Of a stretch of DNA of 48,573 nucleotides, positions 41,638 to 48,573 are shown in pieces. The DNA comes from RGIG8244 sp045639325 (GTDB lineage: Bacteria; Verrucomicrobiota; Lentisphaeria; Victivallales; UBA1829), in assembly GCA_045639325.1 (NCBI GenBank), contig JAZUCU010000001.1:1-48573 (forward strand). Direction: 5' to 3'. The notes under the pieces are model-generated. The model saw nothing but the letters and a program-made list of their open reading frames with translations. It had not been told where the DNA came from and searched no databases. Numbering within the stretch: position 1 is the first letter of the stretch; each line of letters starts with the position of its first letter. The translations under genes were made by a program, and so were the position numbers.

Positions 41638-42597
41638 ATGGATAATTTACCGAATTTTTCAGTTTCTGCGCAAGCGGTTCATTATGTCGCTGAAATTTCA
41701 GCATTACTTGAACACCACAATATGATACATGGTGATTTGGAAGTCTTGAAGTTACGTCGGGCGAATAAAATCAAGACGATCCGGTCATCTCTGGCGATCG
41801 AGGGGAATACCCTTTCTGAAAAACAGGTGACCGATATTCTTGACGGGAAAAAAGTCATTGCGCCTTTGCGTGAAATTCAGGAAGTAAAAAATGCGATTGC
41901 GGCTTATGATTTATTTTCCGGTCTCAATCCTTATTCTGCATCCGATTTATTAAAGGTTCATAAAGTGATGATGTCCGCATTAATTGAAAATCCCGGTAAA
42001 TTCCGCAGTGGCGGTGTTGGGGTTTTTGATGGTAAAAAAGCCGTGCATATTGCGCCGCCTGCAGATTTTGTACCCGGGTTGATTCATGATTTACTGAAAT
42101 GGGTAAAAAATGCCCCGGATCACTTGCTGATTAAAAGCTGCGTGTTTCACTATGAGTTTGAGTATATTCATCCTTTTGCCGATGGAAACGGCAGGTTGGG
42201 CAGAATGTGGCAGTCTTTGATTCTTGCGGAACTCCATCCTCTGTTTCAATATTTGCCCATTGAAACAATGGTGCATGATAATCAGGCACAGTATTACCAT
42301 GCCATTAATGCCAGTACGGATGCCAATGATTGCGGGATTTTTATTGATTTTATGTTGGGTGAGATACTCAATGCATTGAAATTACATATTGCTGGCGGAG
42401 TAAATGGCGGAGTAAATGGCGGAGTAAATCCGGTTTTTGAAATGATTCTTTCCAACCCCGGAATACGTGCAAATGTGATTGCTGGCCAATTAAATATGCC
42501 GCTTCGTTCGCTGCAGAGAGAATTGAGCCGCCTGAAAGCTGCGGGGAAAATTGAATTTCGCGGCGCTCCGAAAACTGGCGGCTATTTTGCAAAGTAA
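41638..42597 (+). CDS. Class II Fic-domain AMPylator with winged-helix tail
   Basis: A 319-residue cytosolic protein. The Fic core motif HPFADGNGRLGR lies at 178-189 with catalytic His178. The N-terminal inhibitory helix SLAIEGN has Ser51 and Glu55-Gly56, the (S/T)xxxE(G/N) motif that marks class II self-inhibited Fic enzymes. They usually move AMP onto target proteins. After the Fic domain come three exact 12-bp repeats (42394-42429) encoding GGVN units, then a winged-helix-like tail (about 265-319, RANVIAGQLNMPLRSLQRELSRL). The repeats act as a linker whose length could vary by slippage without breaking the frame. Targets unknown; a GGAG site precedes the ATG. Confidence 0.92.
   Translation: MDNLPNFSVSAQAVHYVAEISALLEHHNMIHGDLEVLKLRRANKIKTIRSSLAIEGNTLSEKQVTDILDGKKVIAPLREIQEVKNAIAAYDLFSGLNPYSASDLLKVHKVMMSALIENPGKFRSGGVGVFDGKKAVHIAPPADFVPGLIHDLLKWVKNAPDHLLIKSCVFHYEFEYIHPFADGNGRLGRMWQSLILAELHPLFQYLPIETMVHDNQAQYYHAINASTDANDCGIFIDFMLGEILNALKLHIAGGVNGGVNGGVNPVFEMILSNPGIRANVIAGQLNMPLRSLQRELSRLKAAGKIEFRGAPKTGGYFAK
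42394..42429 (+). repeat. Three perfect 12-bp tandem repeats in the Fic gene
   Basis: GGCGGAGTAAAT repeats three times with no mismatch. The unit length is a multiple of three, so copy-number change keeps the frame and lengthens or shortens the Fic linker. Confidence 0.9.
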
Positions 42598-42602
42598 TCT
42601 TA

Positions 42603-45600
42603 TTATTTCACCGGAAGCGTTACCGATGTGCTCATGCCCGATGCAAGACAGCGTGCCGTGACCGTAATCGTTTTCACACTTGCCGGCAGGTTCGTCGGGA
42701 ATACATCCGTAACGGTAAGTTCTCCCTGTTCCGCCGCATAGTAACCGCTGCCGGGGATTCGGATTCCATTATCCGCTGTCAGGACAATTTCCACCGGGAG
42801 GATTGCCGGAACGTTCTTCCCTGTACTGTCTTTTACGGAACAGGAAATGGTAAAGGCTTTCCCCGCAGAGAACTGATTCGGACCTTTTACATTCATAGCT
42901 GTAATGGCATTCTGCAAAAGAAGAATCAATCTGCCATCGCCGGGTGCAAGATCCACGTTGAATGAGCAGGATTTATTGTTCTGTTTCAGCTGGATCGGCT
43001 GATGTTTCACCAGATCGTATGCGGCAGCTGCACGATGATGGACGGTAACGGTACCACGATTCGGCAAACCTTTTTCCTGTACCATTTCCCATTGTCCGAT
43101 ATAATCGCCGAATGTCCGTTTATCGTTGAGGACGAATACATAATCGGCGTTGTCATTCCCGCGCTGACGGACAACGAGATCGGCGTTGGATGTCACGGCA
43201 TCCTGTACTTGATAGGGCTTCAGCAAAGCGGCCAGTTCGCTGCCGAGTTTCTGAAGAGCCTGTTTTGTGCCGACGGGATTCGCGATGTCCCGCACCACGC
43301 TTTTGACTCGCCAGTCAACCATCAATGCAGGGAGCGTGAATTCATCGCCGATGATGATCACTCCTTTGTCGCGGAGCTGATCCAGGCGGGTCATGACTTC
43401 CTCTGTGACGACTTCCAGACCGGGGACAAAGAGGACTTTCAAGCTGTTTGTATATTGATCCTGCAACAAATGTTCATCATAGAGGATTCCGGGCTGGAAA
43501 TTGCCCCATTGCAGAGCCAGATGGAGATCCGCACCCCAGTTTTTGCTCCATCCATACGGAAAATGCTGCGGTGCATAGAAGCAGGATGCCAGGTTTTGAA
43601 GAATCGCCACTTTATACGGCTTTTCCGGAACCCGTTTCAGAACCGGGCCCAAAGGCAGAATGACGTCCTGAGAGAGTTCGCGCAATACTTTCTTGCTTTC
43701 CGTGTTGGTGTAACGGTATAATTTGTGATCGGTCCGCGCCAGAAGAGAACCGACTCCGTGATACATAATGGCATCCACGCGGCGGGAGATCTTACTCCAG
43801 AATGCTTCCCGCAAGTTATCCGGGGAGATACTGAGAAATTGGGCTTTTGCTTCGTCTTTCATCCAGGAAGGCACATTTTTTACCTTAATATTGGCGGGCG
43901 CAGTCTGACTCCGGTACCAGATTGCCTGTGTCATGGTGCCGATTTTCTGCCCGGGTTTGCCTTGCGCCATGGCAATCAGTTCATCGGTTGCCTGACCGAT
44001 CTTGATGGGATCCGGATAGGTATAAGTCCATTGTCCGATCATATCCACATTGCCGCCGGAGCCCCACATGGGCGGGACACGTGTCGCTGGGTCGTGGAAG
44101 GTAAAGAATCGTTTTTTGTGGCTGATGTTTTTGACGGACTCGTGCATGGTTTTGTGGAGAATAGACTGCAAATCATTCCATCCGTCACCGGTCAGCCAGT
44201 ACCAGCGGAGGAATACATATTCTTTCTGTTTGGAAGAGATGACCCGATTCCAGGGGAACGCCGCGTTTGCTCCATAGGGCAGGGGGCTTCTTCCGATGAC
44301 TGTTTCCGGAATGTTATAGTTTGCGAATTTGCGGAAGGCATCGGCTTCGGTCTTATACGACGGCATTGCACCATCCCGGACTTCGCTGTTGATCAGGACA
44401 CCATCGAATGCAGGATGATTGCCGATTGCATCCAAGGTACTGCGTGCGGCTTCTGCAAATTCTTTCTGAACTGCGGGATTGGAGGCTTCCAGATTTTTCC
44501 GTGGGTATACTTTTCCGTTCTTATCTTTCCGCAGATAGCGGCCCGGCTGTATAAAACGGAAGTTGGCGTGAAGATTGCCGAATGTATAAAGTCCGGCTTT
44601 CAGATTTTCGTCCAGATGAGGAACCCATTTGTTGAGGGAGGCTTTCTGAAAATTGCCTGTCCGGGGAAACAGGTGCACCATCTGATGTGTGAAACCGGCT
44701 TTGCGTATTTCCGGAATATCGTTATAATTACCCCAGAGAATGACCGGCATAAAATCGCCGTATGTGGGGACGATTGTGTAGGGAATGGTATCCTGACAAA
44801 TCGTTTTTCCCTTTTCATCGCAAACAGACAGCGCGAGACGGTATTCCCCGGGGAGAAGATACGGATCCAATGCGAAAACCATCTTCTCTGCTGCTTTCCC
44901 TGCGATTTTCTTTACCGGAATCGCTGGAAATTCTTTTCCCGCAGAGATTGCTTTAACCGTAAGGTTTTCCATCGCCGACGGCAGGAAATTGTGGAGTTCA
45001 ACAGTCAATGCCGGTTGCGTTTCCCCGCGTTCAAAGACACGTCTTACGGAAGGGGAAACGGTAAATGCGGCGGGGATGAATTTTTCTTTCTGGATTTCCA
45101 ACTTTTTCAGTGTGCCGCCGAGGGGATAATAATTCGCCCCGGTCCGGTCACCGAAAATTGCCGGAATATCCGCCGGTACAATACTTTTTGCAGGGATGGT
45201 ATGTGTACTTGATTTTTTGCCGTTGATGTAAATTTCAACTTTCCCTGTTCCGCTGAAGAACAGACGGATACGGTGAGGAACTCCCGGTTTCAACGTAACA
45301 TCTTTGCCTGCAATCTGAATACTGCTGTCACCGAATCCGAATGCGGCACCAGCGCGATATACATCTTTTTTCCGGGGCATCAGGAAGAACATCACACCTT
45401 TATGATATTTCTTCTGGGCTTCTGTCCGGGGCATGGGAACGTATTTCTGATCCAGAATCATGTTCCATGCTTTCCGTTCGGCTGAGGAATCGAGTATGAA
45501 TTCTGCTTCAATGGAAAAAGCGTTGCTCAGCTCAGGTAATGCTTTTTGACGTAGAACAGCGCCGCCGGGAGATTTTGCATTGCCCAGAGGAATATGCAAT

Positions 45601-45752
45601 CCTTCTTTGGTAAAGGATGTTTTTCCCCGCAATGTGAATTGATTCCGGATTGCGCCGGATCGTTCAAAATCCCAAATACTGCGGTCCGTATTTTCCGCAG
45701 AAAAAACGGAAACGGAAAGAAGACAGAATACAAACAGACAAAATCTTTTCAC
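42603..45752 (-). CDS. Secreted LamG-like plus GH42-like glycosidase protein
   Basis: A 1049-residue secreted protein. Signal peptide 1-18 (MKRFCLFVFCLLSVSVFS). A LamG-like domain covers about 25-220 (SIEAEFILDSS ... GTLKKLEIQKEKFIP). An Ig-like part (about 225-325) leads to a probable TIM barrel (about 330-665; MPVILWGNYNDIPEIRKAGF, with the acidic FDGVLINSEVRDGAM as a candidate acid/base). Next is a flavodoxin-like domain (about 725-850, YKVAILQNLASC, LKVLFVPGLEVVTEEVM, GVIIIGDEF) reminiscent of the middle domain of GH42 beta-galactosidases, then a beta domain and an Ig-like C-terminus. Substrate is unknown, probably a galactoside-type polysaccharide or host glycan. It ends a pseudopilin-headed operon, 27 bp after the HEAT-type protein. 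Confidence 0.8.
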   Translation of the reverse strand: MKRFCLFVFCLLSVSVFSAENTDRSIWDFERSGAIRNQFTLRGKTSFTKEGLHIPLGNAKSPGGAVLRQKALPELSNAFSIEAEFILDSSAERKAWNMILDQKYVPMPRTEAQKKYHKGVMFFLMPRKKDVYRAGAAFGFGDSSIQIAGKDVTLKPGVPHRIRLFFSGTGKVEIYINGKKSSTHTIPAKSIVPADIPAIFGDRTGANYYPLGGTLKKLEIQKEKFIPAAFTVSPSVRRVFERGETQPALTVELHNFLPSAMENLTVKAISAGKEFPAIPVKKIAGKAAEKMVFALDPYLLPGEYRLALSVCDEKGKTICQDTIPYTIVPTYGDFMPVILWGNYNDIPEIRKAGFTHQMVHLFPRTGNFQKASLNKWVPHLDENLKAGLYTFGNLHANFRFIQPGRYLRKDKNGKVYPRKNLEASNPAVQKEFAEAARSTLDAIGNHPAFDGVLINSEVRDGAMPSYKTEADAFRKFANYNIPETVIGRSPLPYGANAAFPWNRVISSKQKEYVFLRWYWLTGDGWNDLQSILHKTMHESVKNISHKKRFFTFHDPATRVPPMWGSGGNVDMIGQWTYTYPDPIKIGQATDELIAMAQGKPGQKIGTMTQAIWYRSQTAPANIKVKNVPSWMKDEAKAQFLSISPDNLREAFWSKISRRVDAIMYHGVGSLLARTDHKLYRYTNTESKKVLRELSQDVILPLGPVLKRVPEKPYKVAILQNLASCFYAPQHFPYGWSKNWGADLHLALQWGNFQPGILYDEHLLQDQYTNSLKVLFVPGLEVVTEEVMTRLDQLRDKGVIIIGDEFTLPALMVDWRVKSVVRDIANPVGTKQALQKLGSELAALLKPYQVQDAVTSNADLVVRQRGNDNADYVFVLNDKRTFGDYIGQWEMVQEKGLPNRGTVTVHHRAAAAYDLVKHQPIQLKQNNKSCSFNVDLAPGDGRLILLLQNAITAMNVKGPNQFSAGKAFTISCSVKDSTGKNVPAILPVEIVLTADNGIRIPGSGYYAAEQGELTVTDVFPTNLPASVKTITVTARCLASGMSTSVTLPVK

Positions 45753-45779
45753 AGAATACCTCCGGATTACAGCATTGAT

Positions 45780-46655
45780 TTATTTCAGAATATCCACGCG
45801 GACCGGTTTATAAATTCCGCCGGCAAATGCGGCATCGTGAACCCGGACCGTTAAAATATTTTCTGCGCCCCATTTGATTTCCTTACGGCAATCAACGGCA
45901 AACGGTACATTCCAACCTTCAGGGCCAATGTCATGTGCGCCGAGATAAATTCCATTGAGCCAGACCCAGGCCGATTCATCCACACCATCGAATACGATTT
46001 CAACGGCATTGCTATCAATCTTTTTCGGCATAGTGAAACGGATCTGATACCAGGCTGCTCCGTCATAATCGGCAAAGCCCTGTTTTTCCCAGACACCCAT
46101 ACGGATTTTTTTCCAGGAGGAAACATTGTGATTGACTTTGTAAAAACCTTTGTTGTGACCGTCCTGTCTCGGGTCTGTGGTAAACAGCCAGGGGAGATTC
46201 TGCAGCGGAATGCTTTTTATCACCTTTACTTCATAATCCCAGGTGGGATCATTGCGCAAAAGTTTGATTTCCCGGTGGAATGGCCACAAGGACTGCAGTG
46301 CAATTTTCCGGATCGACATATCTTTTTCTTTTGCCGCAACTTCCCGGAGAATCTGTAAGGCTTTTTTGTTTTTCTTGGAGAGAGAGGGCAGAGGGGAGAC
46401 CGCCATCTTCCGCACCTGTGCATCCGAATCCTTATACATCTTTTCGATATGCTTCAGTGCCGCTTCCGGATTCTGTTTGATCACGAGATACAGTGCGTAA
46501 CGGCGTATTTCCGGATCTTTGTTTTCCAGATATGCTGTTGCGGATGCCGGATTTTTCCGGACCGTATTGAAAAATTTCTGCCGGGCTGATATCAGGTCAG
46601 AAGAAGAAACAGTCCCGGTCAGAATCAGAAATATTGCAAGAATAACCAGTCTCAT
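45780..46655 (-). CDS. Secreted HEAT-repeat protein fused to a galactose-binding-like domain
   Basis: A 291-residue secreted protein with a signal peptide (about 1-18, MRLVILAIFLILTGTVSS). The first half (about 22-130) shows HEAT/PBS-type helical repeats (NKDPEIRRYALYLVIKQ, SDAQVRKMAVSPLPSL, KDMSIRKIALQSLW). The second half (about 135-291) has the beta-sandwich of GH2 sugar-binding domains (YDGAAWYQIRFTMPKK, VDESAWVWLNGIYLG, GAENILTVRVHD). Both modules support binding rather than catalysis. It lies between the pseudopilin (24 bp) and the GH42-like gene (27 bp). It may be a scaffold or glycan-binding helper. Confidence 0.8.
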   Translation of the reverse strand: MRLVILAIFLILTGTVSSSDLISARQKFFNTVRKNPASATAYLENKDPEIRRYALYLVIKQNPEAALKHIEKMYKDSDAQVRKMAVSPLPSLSKKNKKALQILREVAAKEKDMSIRKIALQSLWPFHREIKLLRNDPTWDYEVKVIKSIPLQNLPWLFTTDPRQDGHNKGFYKVNHNVSSWKKIRMGVWEKQGFADYDGAAWYQIRFTMPKKIDSNAVEIVFDGVDESAWVWLNGIYLGAHDIGPEGWNVPFAVDCRKEIKWGAENILTVRVHDAAFAGGIYKPVRVDILK

Positions 46656-46679
46656 ATAACCTCTGCTTATGAATGAGGA

Positions 46680-47402
46680 TTATTGGGGACTTGCTTCTTT
46701 TTTGCCATCGAGGTAGTATGAGGAGAAACCGTTTTTGTATGCGTTTTCAATACCCTGTGTGCCGCAATGACCGTCAGCGTAGAGAATGTTGGATTTTTTG
46801 CTGTGAACCAGGTTGAGTGAGGCCTGGGAAGAGTCATGTTTGAAAATGTAATGCTGAACTTTACCATGAGTTGCATCATCACGGAGACTGTCCGCTAACA
46901 TCGGGAATTCGGTTACTTCTGCCAGTTTGTTGACACGGACGAAAAGAGATGCCGTTGTGGAGCCGCCCCCGGAGAAGAATGCAGCTGCACTGCTTTCTGC
47001 AAATCTGGCACCCGGTTTGTCTTTGGAAGGAATGAAGCCCAATGCACCGTATGTGTACTGCTGGTGATTCTGATGTACGCCCTTCGGATGAGCAACAGAG
47101 GGACAACGTGTGGTGGAACCGAGAACACCGGCATATCCGGGTTCGTTGTACTTTCCGAATGTGAATTCAGCCCAGGTACGGGTGGAACCTGCACCATTGT
47201 AGTAGTTCAGAGCAACCACATCGTTATAATTCATCTGATAAATAGCAAAAGCCATACCGTTCTGCTTCATCTGGTTTGCACAGGAAATCGCTTTGCCTTT
47301 TGCTTTGACGGTGTTGATGACCGGGAAAAGTAATCCCGCAAGAATCGCAATGATTCCGATGACAACCAACAGTTCAATGAGCGTAAATGATTTAGTTTTC
47401 AT
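46680..47402 (-). CDS. Pseudopilin with H-X9-DG domain in the GH42-like operon
   Basis: A 240-residue pseudopilin. A very short leader (MKTKS) precedes FTLIELLVVIGIIAILAGLL with Glu5. The residue before the cleavage point is Ser rather than Gly. HSKKSNILYADG near residue 205 is the H-X9-DG signature. A GAAAGGTG site precedes the ATG. It opens the operon that continues with the HEAT-type and GH42-like proteins. The C-terminal part differs strongly from the other two pilins here, as expected if each is specific to its partner. Confidence 0.87.
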   Translation of the reverse strand: MKTKSFTLIELLVVIGIIAILAGLLFPVINTVKAKGKAISCANQMKQNGMAFAIYQMNYNDVVALNYYNGAGSTRTWAEFTFGKYNEPGYAGVLGSTTRCPSVAHPKGVHQNHQQYTYGALGFIPSKDKPGARFAESSAAAFFSGGGSTTASLFVRVNKLAEVTEFPMLADSLRDDATHGKVQHYIFKHDSSQASLNLVHSKKSNILYADGHCGTQGIENAYKNGFSSYYLDGKKEASPQ

Positions 47403-47463
47403 TTTGTTACACCTTTCAAAAATAATATTGTTTGTTTATTGTATGCATCTCTTTCAGAGGTAC

Positions 47464-47482
47464 GCAAGATAAAAACTCTTGC
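47464..47482 (-). other. Hairpin in leader of pseudopilin mRNA
   Basis: GCAAGA (47464-47469) pairs with TCTTGC (47477-47482) around a 7-nt loop, between the promoter at 47491-47518 and the start codon. It could regulate translation or mRNA stability. Confidence 0.4.
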
Positions 47483-47490
47483 ATTGCATT

Positions 47491-47518
47491 AATATACACC
47501 AAATTCTGATTTTTGCAA
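47491..47518 (-). promoter_or_regulatory. Promoter of the pseudopilin-HEAT-GH42 operon
   Basis: Minus strand: TTGCAA (47513-47518), 16-bp spacer, TATATT (47491-47496). It leaves an approximately 88-base leader. Confidence 0.55.
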
Positions 47519-47525
47519 ACGGTAA

Positions 47526-47545
47526 TAAGATATTTTTTTATCTTA
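47526..47545. other. AT-rich inverted repeat downstream of the lipoprotein gene
   Basis: TAAGATA (47526-47532) and TATCTTA (47539-47545) around six T. It sits after the lipoprotein stop but has no T-run beyond the stem on the minus strand, so it is a weak terminator at best. Confidence 0.35.
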
Positions 47546-47585
47546 GATAGGTATAACAAGTAAGAATTTGCGTTAACAACGATTC

Positions 47586-48035
47586 TTATTTCGGGGGGAG
47601 GGCGAGATTGTTTTCCAATTCTTTTGAAATGAAACCTTCGGTCTCACGTCCATTTTTCTGCGTCGTGCAAATCTCCAGCTTCCAATTTTGCTGTTTGACA
47701 TTGAGCGGTCCTTTGGAGCGCAGCACCAGTTCCGATGTTTTGCTGATCCGCCAACGCATTTCCAATAATCCATATTTATAACCGGAATATTTTTCCACAA
47801 CTACGGGGCGGGTATTCAGAATGTAACGCTGCTGCTGCTTTGTCAAACGCTTTTTCACAGAAGCGGAGCGGACAGCAAAACGTTGTCCATGGTTGATCAG
47901 ATTTGCCAATTCGGCGCGTGTCAGTCGATCCTTCTTGGTGACTTTATAATCCAGCGGCGGCGGCTCAACGGAATTGGATACACATCCGCATAATAATACA
48001 ATAGCGAAAAGAAGAACAGACAAACGCAAGAACAT
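47586..48035 (-). CDS. Unrecognised lipoprotein
   Basis: A 149-residue lipoprotein. The signal MFLRLSVLLFAIVLLCGC carries a lipobox LLCGC with Cys18. The rest (PPPLDYKVTKKDRLTRAELANLINHG ... KYGLLEMRWRISKTSELVLR) is basic and matches no family I know. ATG 48035 is preferred to 48056, because CAGGAG lies seven bases upstream and the signal peptide then has the usual length. It precedes the pseudopilin operon on the same strand but a promoter of that operon lies between. Confidence 0.75.
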   Translation of the reverse strand: MFLRLSVLLFAIVLLCGCVSNSVEPPPLDYKVTKKDRLTRAELANLINHGQRFAVRSASVKKRLTKQQQRYILNTRPVVVEKYSGYKYGLLEMRWRISKTSELVLRSKGPLNVKQQNWKLEICTTQKNGRETEGFISKELENNLALPPK

Positions 48036-48269
48036 AATATACTCCTGATTAAACATTGAAAGTTTATATATAATGCAATAACAATACCACAGGAACCCTT
48101 GTATTGCAAATCAAAAAAAAGGAAAATCTGGAACTTTTTTGATTTACAGACTCATTTGCGGCTTGCTTTTTAGTAAAAAAGAAATATATAATATGATAAG
48201 AAATCTTTTGCGTGTCTGTTGGTGGATTGCCCCCCCCTTGCAGCATTAAGCATCGATTGCGTCGGAGTT

Positions 48270-48315
48270 ATCAGAGAAACCGTTGGGGAATTGGACCCCT
48301 TCCGCGTTCTCTGAT
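48270..48315. other. Long hairpin, possible small RNA or terminator
   Basis: ATCAGAGAA (48270-48278) pairs with TTCTCTGAT (48307-48315), and GGGG (48285-48288) with CCCC (48296-48299) inside. A run of five T starts at 48322, a few bases beyond the stem. On the plus strand it could end a transcript, but no gene lies upstream, so a small RNA is possible. Confidence 0.35.
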
Positions 48316-48424
48316 GATTCCTTTTTATTATATCTCTGCTATATCTCTGGAAATCTATACTGCGTCCGATCAACTCGCCATTGCATAGCCATCCACAATT
48401 TTCTCCCCACAGAAAGCCGGGGCT

Positions 48425-48523
48425 GATAAGTCCGATAAGTCCGATAAGTCCGATAAGTCCGACAAGTCCGACAAGTCCGACAAGTCCGATAAGTCCGACA
48501 AGTCCGACATGTCCGACATGTCC
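48425..48523. repeat. Eleven 9-bp tandem repeats
   Basis: Units of the form GA(T/C)A(A/T)GTCC repeat eleven times with few variants: GATAAGTCC four times, GACAAGTCC three times, GATAAGTCC, GACAAGTCC, then GACATGTCC twice. There are no spacers, so it is not a CRISPR array. Confidence 0.95.
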
Positions 48524-48573
48524 GATTCACCCCCCCGGCAGTTCCATTGCCACCCTCCGTACCCCTCCGTACC

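Larger units (their letters stand above)
48036..48573. other. Non-coding repetitive right end
   Basis: A 538-bp stretch without a convincing gene. It holds an AT-rich part, a C-tract (48230-48237), a long hairpin (48270-48315), the 9-bp tandem repeat (48425-48523), a second C-tract (48530-48536), and a duplicated CCTCCGTACC at the very edge. The open frames on the minus strand just translate the tandem repeat as Arg-Thr-Cys/Tyr. Confidence 0.6.

Noticed and set aside
43725..45212. Plus-strand open frame of 495 codons
   Set aside because: Antisense to the GH42-like gene with Cys/His/Arg-rich composition and no ribosome site; the minus-strand gene has a signal peptide and domain structure.
48425..48523. 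Possible CRISPR array
   Set aside because: The unit is 9 bp with no spacers and no cas genes are in the window.

Overview
The window looks like a chromosomal piece of a member of the Lentisphaerota (Victivallales-like), possibly gut-associated. The main reason is three separate short pseudopilin genes (1923-2702, 36693-37442, 46680-47402). Each has an FTLIELLVVI-type N-terminus and a C-terminal H-X9-DG signature, and each lies next to large secreted carbohydrate-active-type proteins. This is typical of Lentisphaerota and Planctomycetota. Outer-membrane-type lipoproteins, lgt, and NagA/NagB agree with a Gram-negative-type sugar degrader. The assignment is inference from gene content only. No rRNA, tRNA, CRISPR array or intact insertion sequence was seen.

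Layout. 1-493: a palindromic repeat, then the promoter of a CE7-esterase-like gene whose catalytic residues look lost (494-1711), followed by a pseudopilin. 2791-5323: lgt-rluD and frr. 5412-8044 (minus): a flavodoxin/ferredoxin protein, then nagB-nagA for amino-sugar catabolism. 8261-12426: a GpsA-like dehydrogenase, a cytosolic histidine kinase with a sigma-54-type response regulator, and a HIT protein. 12484-17547 (minus): a radical SAM protein, a family 4 uracil-DNA glycosylase, a HAD phosphatase and gyrB. 17696-20701 (minus): a 1001-residue protein I do not recognise. 20916-27992: isochorismatase-like and thiE; a TPR protein with a SpoU methyltransferase; then a tightly overlapping run of DEAD-box helicase, second SpoU methyltransferase, NAD kinase, stand-alone CoaB and a DJ-1/PfpI protein. 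27996-32571: lipoprotein and anchored protein (minus), LysM lipoprotein and polytopic membrane protein (plus).

The accessory part is 32584-48035. One minus-strand operon holds a GntR/AraR-type regulator, a pseudopilin, a 1116-residue secreted glycoside-hydrolase-like protein and a LamG-like protein. Next come MATE and VOC genes (minus), then a secreted metallo-beta-lactamase-fold protein with a Fic protein (plus). A second minus-strand operon holds a pseudopilin, a secreted HEAT/beta-sandwich protein and a 1049-residue GH42-like protein with a LamG-like domain; an unrecognised lipoprotein gene lies upstream. I read these as small polysaccharide-processing modules, each with its own pseudopilin. 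The pseudopilins all lack the usual glycine before the cleavage site. This is the best candidate for an under-described system here.

The right end (48036-48573) is non-coding, with a long hairpin, C-tracts and eleven copies of a 9-bp tandem repeat. Both window ends are repetitive, as expected if the window is a whole assembly contig that broke at repeats. Many promoters are readable as TTGANN, 16-17 bp, then TATATT or similar. Four intrinsic terminators are clear.
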